Shown here: one piece after another, positions 34,722 to 44,000 of the stretch
How positions within the stretch are numbered: the first letter of the stretch is position 1
Layout: every line of letters begins with the position of its first letter
Assembly (NCBI GenBank): GCA_950097015.1
Contig: CATNEN010000003.1
Location: 1,054,001-1,118,000 of the forward strand
Length of the DNA stretch: 64,000 bases
Source: Macrostomum hystrix
Lineage: Eukaryota; Platyhelminthes; Macrostomidae
Direction of reading: 5' to 3'
Translations under genes and position numbers: made by a program
The notes under the pieces: generated by a model
Databases searched by the model: none
Told to the model about the DNA's origin: nothing
Seen by the model: the letters and a program-made list of their open reading frames with translations, nothing else

Positions 34722-35558
34722 TCGCAAAACACTGGCGGCTTGCTCGGGTCTTCGCGATGTCTTTAACGTCTCAAATGTTATGTGCGACCTCTACATTTTT
34801 ATAAAAGCTATCGAAGTACACACACGATCGTATGCACAAGGTTTTCGAATTGTCTATGGAATCGTTAATGCACCATCGAATGATCGCAAACTAGCTTGCG
34901 TGACCAGAAGTGTCATAAAAATAGAATTTTTCTAAAGTGCAGAACATAAGTGGTAAACGAAACTCATTTTCTCTATCAAATTCAAATCGATATTTTAACG
35001 ATAGCTTAATTAGAGAAATCTCCGACCTAGTGCTTTGAAACTGTGAGAACCAAGGACTACTTAAGTATCGTTTATAGATCTACTTAAGTAGTCCTTGGTG
35101 AGAACTTTAAAATATTTTACCCGAGGAAACAATTGTCAACTTAATTATGCTAGACAATAGAGAGGTAGCATTTATTCAGCCTCATTTTACCCTGGTTACG
35201 TTTTTACTCTCGTGTTTCTCATTTTAAAGATTTATCAGTTCTTGTTTGAGCTTGCTTTCATGTCTCAAATGTGCGTTAAGAAGACCTCATGCTCCAGGGG
35301 TACGAGTAATGCTTTGAGTTCGTTATCTTTCTATTCTTTCTTTTCGCTAGAAACTGTCCAGGTATACTCAACAGTCAGCTAATAGATTGTGCCCGTGCAT
35401 TAATTGACCGCAGTGCACAGTTTAAACAGCTGTTGACAACTGGGCTGATTTGTCTCCTGCTGTTGTGCTATCTATAGGAACTCGGGCGAGCAATTCATAG
35501 TTAAGATTTTGCGTCCGAAATCCTTATTGCAGAAGCAACGCCGCGCCTGTTGGAGAGC
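34722..35558. promoter_or_regulatory. Head-to-head intergenic region with a hairpin insertion
   Basis: Spacer of 837 bp between two divergent start codons, so it should hold both promoters. I see no certain core elements. It contains a perfect 18-bp inverted repeat at 35050-35098, annotated separately. Confidence 0.5.
35044..35105. repeat. Perfect 18-bp hairpin flanked by 7-bp direct repeats
   Basis: CCAAGGACTACTTAAGTA at 35050-35067 pairs perfectly with 35081-35098 around a 13-nt loop. TGAGAAC stands on both sides (35044-35050 and 35099-35105). A 48-bp foldback with a flanking direct repeat looks like a very small mobile insertion. A regulatory palindrome is the alternative. Confidence 0.8.
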
Positions 35559-38500
35559 ATGGCAACAAAAAGGAAGCTCATTATTGACACGGACTGCGGA
35601 CTGGACGATGCCAACGCAATCCTGCTGGCTCTGAGCCACCCGGACACCCAAGTCCTGGCCATCACAATGGTTGATGGCAACACCTGCCTGGACAATGTGG
35701 TGGTGAATGTGCTGCGGGTGCTGAGAGCGGCCGGTAGGCAGGATGTGAGTTCATGCTTCATCGAGCTTAAGTTGAGAACCTTTCCTAGAAATAAAAATAT
35801 CGGTGTCGAGGTCACATTTATCTGGGGCGCAGCCGCGGAGAGAAGGCTGGGGAGTTTATTTATCGTGCAATTTACGCCTTTGAGTGCCAACGCCCGAGGC
35901 GCAGTAAAAAGTGTACACTGCGTGACAGTGAGAAAGTCAGGGCAGATGTACACACCTGAGAACCACTAGGAGTAGAAGGACGGGAAACTGTGTTTCTTAG
36001 AAAAACTTTAGGAGGCTGCTTTTCGCCGGAAAATACGCTACGGAAATGTTTTACGCCCGAAAAGAGGGGTCGGTGGCAGAGCGGTTTACGCGTCTGCCTC
36101 TCGCACCAAGGTCCCTGAGCTCGATTCCGCAGCGAGGCCACATTCATTTTGGTAGCAGCAGCGGAGAGAAGGCTTGGAGGCTTGTCGTGCAACTTACGCC
36201 ATCGGAGGGCCAACCTCCAAGGAAAGGTAAAGTGCACACTGCCTGACGATGAGAAGTTCAGGTGAGCGTACCTCACACACCTCACACCGCGTACTCGTAC
36301 CCTTGACTGCAGCCCTCCTGCAATTATTATTATTATTATTATTATATTACTCCAGAAAAGTTTTCTTTTTTTCTTTAGGCCCACATTAGTTAAATTAATA
36401 ATATCGAAACAAGACATACTCCGTCGCACTATTTTTCGACGAAAACCAGCCTCTAGAAGTATTTCCGCGAATAAGAAGCTGAGCTTCATATCTGACTTGT
36501 TCAATCTCCTAAATGCTATTTCCGGTTGACGTCGCAGATTCCAATATACCGCGGCTCCGCCTGCAGCCTTTTGAACTTGCCGCGTCAGGGCTCCAGCGAC
36601 TACCACGGCAAAGACGGCCTTGGTGACTATGCGCATCATGAGCCCGTGAGCACTGAGCAGCTGCAGCCTGAGCACGCTGTCTTCGCACTCATCAGACTGC
36701 TCAAGGAGCACGATGGTGAGCATAGGAGAACTGGGGAGGATGGTGGGAAGTGAGAGATGGGATGGGAAGTGAGAGATGGGATGGGAAGTGAGAGATGGGA
36801 TGGGAAGTGAGAGATGGGATTGGAAATGAGAGATTGGATGGGAAATGAGAGATGAGATTGGAAATGAGAGATTGGATGGGAAATGAGAGATGGAATGTGG
36901 AGTGGGAGATAATGATGGGAAGTGGGAGATAATGATGGGAAGTGGGAGATAATGATGGGAAGTGGGAGATAATGATGGGAAGTGGGATTTAATGATGTGA
37001 AGTGGGAGATAATGATGTGAAGTGGGAGATAATGATGGGAAGTGGGATTTAATGATGGGAAGTGGGAGATACTGATGGGAAGTGGGAGATAAGGGTAGGA
37101 ACTGAGAGATACTGATGGGAAGTGGGAGATAAGGGTAGGAACTGAGAGATACTGATGGGAAGTGGGAGATAAGGGTAGGAACTGAGAGATACTGATGGGA
37201 AGTGGGAGATAAGGGTAGGAACTGAGAGATACTGATGGGAAGTGGGAGATAAGGGTAAGAACTTAGAGATACTGATGGGAAGTGGGAGATAAGGGTAAGA
37301 ACTGAGAGATACTGATGGGAAGTGGGAGATAAGGGTAGGAACTGAGAGATACTGATGGGAAGTGGGAGATAAGGGTAGGAACTGAGAGATACTGATGGGA
37401 AGTGGGAGATAAGGGTAGGAACTGAGAGATACTGATGGGAAGTGGGAGATAAGGGTAGGAACTGAGAGATACTGATGGGAAGCGGGAGATAAGGGTAGGA
37501 ACTGACAGATACTGATGGGAAGTGGGAGATAAGGGTAGGAACTGAGAGATACTGATGGGAAGTGGGAGATAAGGGTAGGAACTGACAGATACTGATGGGA
37601 AGAGAGTCAAGTATCGCTATTCTCACTTCCTGCGCCTCAGTTTCTGGGCTTGCATTTTAAACCCCTCAGACGTTGATTTGGTTTGCCTCGGCCCGTTGAC
37701 GAATCTCGCCATGGCGATCCGCCTGGAGCCGCAGCTCGAGTCGCGAATTCGGCAACTGTGCATCATGGGCGGCAACTACAAAGGTTAGCTAGCAATGCTT
37801 ACCTTATTTGCAGTGCCAAATGGATTTGACAAGCTAGCCCGACCCTCTCTACCTCCAGGCAAAGGCAATGTCACCCTGGCTGGCGAGTTCAATTTTTACC
37901 GCGACCCGGAGGCGGCCCACATCGTGCTGCACGACCTGGTCGGCTCCTGCCGGGTGACAATGGTCGGCTGGGAGGTCTGCGCCGAGAGCATGGTGTCCTT
38001 TGTGAGTGCGCTCAAACTGCTTTGAATTTAGTACTTTTCCTACACTGGAGTTTGAGCACATTTCCTACACTGGAGTTTGAGCACATTTCCTACACTGGAG
38101 TTTGAGCACATTTCCTACACTGGAGTTTGAGCACATTTCCTACACTGGAGTTTGAGCACATTTCCTACACTGGAGTTTGAGCGCATTTCCTACACTGGAG
38201 TTTGAGCACATTTCCTACACTGGAGTTTGAGCACATTTCCTAAACTGGAGTTTAAGCAAATTTTCTACATAGGAGTTTGAGCATATTTCCTACTACATTG
38301 GAGTTTGAGCATGTTTCATTCTACACATGAGTTTGAGCATATTTCTCAATTGCATCAATCGTTTCCGTGCTCAAACTGCTTTGAATTTAGTACTTTTCCT
38401 ACACTGGAGTTTGAGCACATTTCCTACACTGGAGTTTGAGCACATTTCCTACACTGGAGTTTGAGCACATTTCCTACACTGGAGTTTGAGCACATTTCCT

Positions 38501-38996
38501 ACACTGGAGTTTGAGCACATTTCCTAAACTGGAGTTTAAGCAAATTTTCTACATAGGAGTTTGAGCATATTTCCTACTACATTGGAGTTTGAGCATGTTT
38601 CATTCTACACATGAGTTTGAGCATATTTCTCAATTGCATCAATCGTTTCCGTGCTCAAACTGCCAGGAAGCCGCTCAGCAGCTGATGCAGTTCGACACTG
38701 CCAAGTCTGCCTTCGTGCGCAACATCTACGCGAACGCGCTCAGCCAGCGCCTCCTGTCCGGTTTCGTATTCTGCGACGAGCTGGCCGTGGCCTGCTTGCT
38801 GTGGCCGGAGGTGGCCCAGCACACTGTGCCCGTTCGCTTCCGGGTTGAGCTGGGCGGCCACTGGTGCCGCGGCATGGCTGTGCCGGACTGGGAGAGCGTC
38901 GACACAGGCGAGCACCAGCCGCTGGTCACAGTGGTCACCGGTGTGGACATGACCCACTTCCTGGAGCTCATGAAGCAATGTTTCAGTGCCGCATGA
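35559..38996 (+). CDS. Inosine-uridine preferring nucleoside hydrolase
   Basis: Five exons in phase: 35559-35744, 36538-36715, 37670-37783, 37859-38001 and 38667-38996, 316 aa, the normal length. The N-terminal calcium-binding signature DTDCGLDD is at residues 10-17. Others are LVCLGPLTNLAMA in exon 3, MGGNYKGKGNVTLAGEFNFY across exons 3-4, DPEAA, and FCDELAVA near residue 242 with the expected aspartate (D244). The position before that aspartate is cysteine, where parasite enzymes with known structure have the catalytic histidine. The family hydrolyses the N-glycosidic bond of ribonucleosides in salvage. ATG at 35559 is the first in frame near the domain start. Confidence 0.93.
35797..35962 (+). 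mobile_element. SINE-1 copy, truncated, in nucleoside hydrolase intron 1
   Basis: It shares CACATTTATCTGGGGCGCAG, GTGTACACTGC and CAGGGCAGATGTACACACC with the other SINE-1 copies. The tRNA head is missing except for its last bases, and the tail is short. It lies 100 bp before a second, better SINE-1 copy in the same intron. Confidence 0.75.
36062..36350 (+). mobile_element. SINE-1 copy in nucleoside hydrolase intron 1
   Basis: Head with A box GGTGGCAGAGCGG and B-box-like GAGCTCGATTCCGCA, body as in the other copies, and an (ATT)n tail of about 25 bp ending near 36350. It is the clearest SINE-1 tRNA head in the window. Confidence 0.85.
36745..37600. repeat. Nucleoside hydrolase intron 2 minisatellite, 17/20/40-bp units
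   Basis: It grades from a 17-bp unit (GAGATGGGATGGGAAGT) through a 20-bp unit (GGGAGATAATGATGGGAAGT) to a 40-bp unit made of two 20-bp relatives. The order records stepwise growth. The antisense frame 35872-37626 is open through the array and through the SINEs only by chance. Confidence 0.95.
38004..38660. repeat. Nucleoside hydrolase intron 4: 25-bp array in a duplicated block
   Basis: A 25-bp unit (GAGTTTGAGCACATTTCCTA core) lies in a block of about 290-360 bp present twice (from 38009 and from 38368). Both copies begin with GCTCAAACTGCTTTGAATTT. The intron's last bases, GTGCTCAAACTGCCAG, repeat the block's first bases, so the block was duplicated from inside a once short intron. Confidence 0.92.
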
Positions 38997-40797
38997 GCTC
39001 AAGTATTTAACTCAATGATCAAGGAGGACAGACTCGCAAAAACTATTTTTAAAAACACTAAGAAATTCGCCACTCTAAAGCCCGCTCCCTAGATATCCGC
39101 CCCTAAAATATCCGCCCCTAAGATATCCGCCCCGACGATATCCACCCCAAGATATCCGCCCCTAAGATTTCCGCCCCTAAAATATCCACCCCAAGATATC
39201 CGCCCCTAAGATATCCGCCCCCAAGAAATCCGCCCTAAGATATCCGCCCCATAGAAATCCGCATATTAAAAACCCGCTGTCTATAAATCCGCCCCTAAGA
39301 TATTCGCTAATCTAGAAAACCCGCCCTTGTAAAACCGCGCATCTAAATCCGCCTTTAAAAAGCCCGCCCCTAGAATCCAGCCCCCTAGAAAACCGCCCCT
39401 AGAATCCCGCCCCCTAAGAAAACCGCCCTAAGAAAACCGCCCCTAGAAAACCCGCCCCAAGAAACCGGTCCCTAGAAAACCGCCCCCTAAGAAAACCGCC
39501 CTTCGAATCCCGCCCCCTAAGAAAACCACCCTAATAAACCGCCTTAAGAAAACCGCCCCTTGAAATCCGCCCCATCGAAATCCGACCCATTGAAATCCGC
39601 CCCTAGAAACCTGTCCCTAGAAAAACCGCCCCTAGAAAACCGACCCTAAGAAAACCACCCCTAAGAAAACCGCCCCCTAGAAAGCCGCCCCTAAGAAAAC
39701 CGCCCCCTAGAAAGCCGCCCCTAAGAAAACCGCCCCCTAAAAAACCACCCCCTAGAAGACCGGCCCCTAGAAAACCGACCCTAAGAAAACCGCCCCCTAG
39801 AAAGCCGCCCCCTAGAAAACCACCCCTAAGAAAACCGCCCCCTAGAAAGCCGCCCCTAAGAAAACCGCCCCCTAGAAAACCGCCCCATAGAAAGCCGCCC
39901 CTAAAAAACCGTCCCCTAGAAAGCCGCTCCTAAGAAAACCGCCCCCTAGAAAACCACCTCCTAGAAAACTTCCCCCTAGAAAACCTACGCTAAGAAAACC
40001 GCCCCCTAAAAAACCGCCCGCTAAGAGAACCGCCCCCTAGAAAGCCGCTCCTAAAAAAACCGCCCCCTAGAAAGCCGCTCCTAAAAAAACCGCCCCCTAG
40101 AAAGCCGCTCCTAAAAAAACCGCCCCCTAGAAAACCGACCCTAAGAAAACCGCCCCCTAGAAAGCCGCTCCTAAGAAAACCGCCCCCTAGAAAACCGACC
40201 CTAAGAAAACCGCCCCCTAGAAAGCCGCTCCTAAGAAAACCGCCCCCTAGAAAACCGACCCTAAGAAAGCCGCCCCCTAGAAAACCGCTCCTAAGAAAAC
40301 CGCCCCCTAGAAAACCGCCCCCTAGAAAACCGACCCTAAGAAAACCGCCCCCTAGAAAACCGCCCCCTTGCGGCAGATCTGTCACCGCTGCGCTAAAAGG
40401 CATAAATATCTATTTTAGCAGATTTTTTCTATAGATAAAAAGCGTCACTTACAATCTGCATTCGTATGTTTATGCGTCCAATGCAATAAACGCCCGATTA
40501 GTTGACATGGATAAACAATTTTCCAAAATTTATCTGATTCATAAACACGGTTTGAAATAATGTAAATCTGTCTTAAACGAGCTTCACAAAAGTTACTGCA
40601 TGCAAGCAAGTGGCTGGTGTAAAATTACTCGTCAAATCATGCAACGAGAATGCATCTGATACTATGTAACTGGAAGTACCGTGACTTAACTGGATAATGT
40701 AACAGTTATGATAATTAGTTAAGCATTGTGTTAAACCCGGAATAGGAATTGAAACACTGATGATTTGCACCTTCAGCCAACAAACATCTGTTTAAAA
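38997..40797. repeat. C-rich degenerate satellite, then spacer without genes
   Basis: From about 39085 to 40370 there are degenerate units of about 15-20 bp, first CCCCTAAGATATCCG type, then CCCCCTAGAAAACCG and CTAAGAAAACCG types. One strand is very C-rich. At 40030-40330 it becomes more regular, with units of about 30 bp. From 40370 to 40797 the sequence is AT-rich with no gene seen. An open antisense frame at 39990-40403 (GGGFLRSGFL repeats) is a by-product. Confidence 0.85.
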
Positions 40798-41020
40798 CTA
40801 AAGGCTTGTAGCCCAGTGGTTAGGGAGTCGGACTCTCGACTTGAGGGTCGGGGGTTCGATTCCCGAGGCAACTTAAACAATTTGTGTTCTCTAGCAAGAC
40901 AGTTAACTCTGCATTGCTTGAGTGTTCACCCAGCCGGGGTAATTGATGGTGTGTGTTTGGCTTTCCCGCTGTCCATGGACTGAACAGCCGTACGCAGCCT
41001 TCAGATCAGGTGCAGTCAGT
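40798..41020 (+). mobile_element. SINE-2 copy (tRNA-derived)
   Basis: The tRNA-like head has A box TAGCCCAGTGGTTAGG and a perfect B box GGTTCGATTCC inside GGGGGTTCGATTCCCGAGGC. The body includes CATTGCTTGAGTG and a late motif GTCCATGGACTG then CGCAGCCTTCAG. It matches the reverse copy at 53560-53830. The rest of the tRNA cloverleaf is not convincing, so I do not call a tRNA gene. It lies directly downstream of gene A. Confidence 0.82.
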
Positions 41021-41030
41021 CTTGGCTTGT

Positions 41031-44000
41031 CTAGTTCAGACGCAGATAAGGATCTGACTCGCTGTCATCAGAGATAGTCTGGCGACTGCCACGGAACTTG
41101 TACCGCAAGTAGGTACAGCCGTCTGGCTCATAGTGCCCCGTCACTTCCTCATAGTGAACGTCATCTTCGTCATCAGCGTAATCAGCGCCTTCATTGGAAA
41201 TCAACTTTACATCCAAGACTTTAACGAACTGGCATTCGTCAGCTCGCGGAGCCTGGGGAATCGAAAAAATGTTCAGCGACGTGACTTGGTCGGCTTGATC
41301 TCTGTTTGAAGTGCATCCGCTGCGATTTGGAAAAACTAGACTAGAACAGTAATTATTGTACTAATTCTAATGCTCATTGCAATGCTTGTACTAGCTATGT
41401 CATTGCAATGCTTGTACTAGCTAGCTCATTGCAATGCTTGTACTAGCTAGCTCATTGCAATGCTTGCACTAGCTAGCTCATTGCAATGCTTGTACTAGCT
41501 AGCTCATTGCAATACTTGTACTAGCTAGCTCATTGCAATGCTTGTACTAGCTAGCTCATTGCAATACTTGTACTAGCTAGCTCATTACAATACTTGTACT
41601 AGCTAGCTCATTGCAATACTTGTACTAGCTAGCTCATTGCAATGCTTGTACTAGCTAGCTCATTGCAATGCTTGTACTAGCTAGCTCATTGCAATGCTTG
41701 TACTAGCTAGCTCATTGCAATGCTTGTACTAGCTAGCTCATTGCAATGCTTGTACTAGCTAGCTCATTGCAATACTTGTACTAGCTATGTCATTGCAATG
41801 CTTGTACTAGCTAGCTCATTGCAATACTTGTACTAGCTATGTCATTGCAATGCTTGTACTAGCTAGCTCATTGCAATGCTTGTACTAGCTAGCTCATTGC
41901 AATGCTTGTACTAGCTAGCTCATTGCAATGCTTGTACTAGCTAGCTCATTGCAATGCTTGTACTAGCTATCTAACTGATATTGTCATTGATCTGAGCGCA
42001 CGCACATACACATGAACACAGGCATACCTGCAATTTGTCTTCTGTCAATCGAGTACTGCACGTGGCCGGATGGTAGAGGCTTTCGCTCGCATCGCCTGTC
42101 CGGGAGCTGCTGGGCATTTCTTCCAGCTGGCTACTCCAAGGCTCACTGCTAAGGCCTTGTCGCACCACTAGGGCACACTTGTATTTAGCGATGATCACAA
42201 GCAAAAGAATGGTCACGACGACGAAGCTGAATACGGCGATCAATTTAAATCTAGCTTTGCTTTGAGTATCAGTTCTGCTATTTTCTTTTGCATTTGGATT
42301 CATTTGGATACACGAAACATTTGCATTTGCGCGCAAGCTAAATATTGGTTTGCGGTTGTGAGTTTGACTTGCAGTGCACTTGATTTCTGCATGGAAGCTT
42401 TTGTCTGACCGGGACCTGGGCGATGGGAGCTCAGCCACCCAGTGACGTGCTAGTTTATGAAATTTCTAAAAATATGGCGAATGTTTTTACAATATAGTGT
42501 TCAATTTTCATCCTTACCTGTTGAAAAAAACTATTTCAGGATACTTACAAGCTCTTGCGATCTCAATCTTTGAGTATCTGTGAAACTGCAGGTCTCATTT
42601 GATACAGACACTGGATTCCCACCGGTAATGCTGACTTGAATACTCATGTGAGACGCATTACACATGGGCTCCCCAATCTTCAGGTCTCCCTTGTCTGAAA
42701 TGGGTTGTTCGCATTGCCTCTATTATTGAGTTCCACACGTGTAACACCCATCGCGTAGTTGCTCACTCACAGAAAACTTCAGGCTGCTGCCCTGAATGCG
42801 ACTCCACATCCGGGTACACCAGGCCAAACTGGTTGACCTGACACCGCACCAGCCAGTTCCGCCGACTCATCCATCGGCTCACTGGCAGCCAGTGCTCGCT
42901 GCTGAAGCTCTCCTGCTTTAATGTGGAATTTGATATGCTCAACCGTTTCCTGAGGCTTTTGTGCAACAGATGCATAAAATGCAAGTCGGTACCTGAGTTT
43001 TATTGAGCACACGTGAGCTGTTGGTACCCAAATTCTTCATCCTGCAGCTGTGAGTCACACTCCAGTAGCTGCACTTTGATGACGTCACTCGGACTAGTTT
43101 GTAGCCGTCTGTTTCTAGCCAATACTTTTCCGAGCCCAAGTCGATTTTTGTCTCACAGGGCTCTGCAGGTGTGAGTTCATTTTGATCAAACAGGTGAGTT
43201 ATTGACTGGTGCCTGTCACAATTCGCTAAGCTTCAGCACTGGCATGGCTTACCGCTAACTGCAGGAATGTAGAGCGACTCTAATGCGGTACTCACAGCCG
43301 ACAACTCTCTACAATAAATGGTTTTGTTAGACATCTCCATGGAAACCATAAAGCTGAAATTCGTCCGCATCGTGAAAACTGGCCCATTGTGAGAGGCCAC
43401 GATCGATCGATGCTAAAAGGCAAAATCGGGCGAGAATATTGATTTAAATTAAATTCAGCAGATGGGATAAAATTTTCACTCACAAAAGATGTCGCATTCA
43501 AATAGACCGTCCCAGGTGCTTCATGAGTCCGTGACTCCCGTTCTCCGATCCAGCAGAGGTGCCTCAGCTCCGGGAAAGATTCCTCGGTGGCGAAGCTCAC
43601 GAAACCGGGGTGACCCGACAGCCACACAGCAGGGGATGTTGAAATAACAGAGCTCCGTGCTGGAACTGGAGAATGAATGACACAAATAAAGGTGAATGTT
43701 CTGGCTATGTTGCGAGTTCATCCGCTGATGAAAAGTACTCACTTCTCACTGAAAGGCTTCGCTCAACTCTGTCGGCCTGCAGAGGACCCTGAGTACAGCT
43801 GAGCACTGAGCCATGGAGCTTCCTGCTCGAAGCAAACTCAAAAAAATATTCCTCATGTCGCCCCACCTTGTTCCGTTTCATCTGCAGTTTCGGCGGTTAC
43901 ATTGTACTGTCTCAGACTTTGAGGCAAAAATGATTTTTAGATCGGCTCAGCGAGAAAGCTCACCAGAGATACGGTGGAGACTTCGCCGTCCGGCACTCTT

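Noticed and set aside
35872..37626. 584-codon minus-strand frame
   Set aside because: It runs through SINE copies, a simple repeat and a minisatellite, and has no domain.
40805..40872. tRNA gene at the SINE-2 head
   Set aside because: A and B boxes are good, but the acceptor stem does not pair convincingly and the sequence continues into a repeated body.
43256..43265. A 6-bp micro-exon between exons 8 and 9 of receptor A
   Set aside because: It has AG and GT on both sides in A and B, but it does not repair the phase between the exons. A shifted exon 8 donor does, so it was left out.
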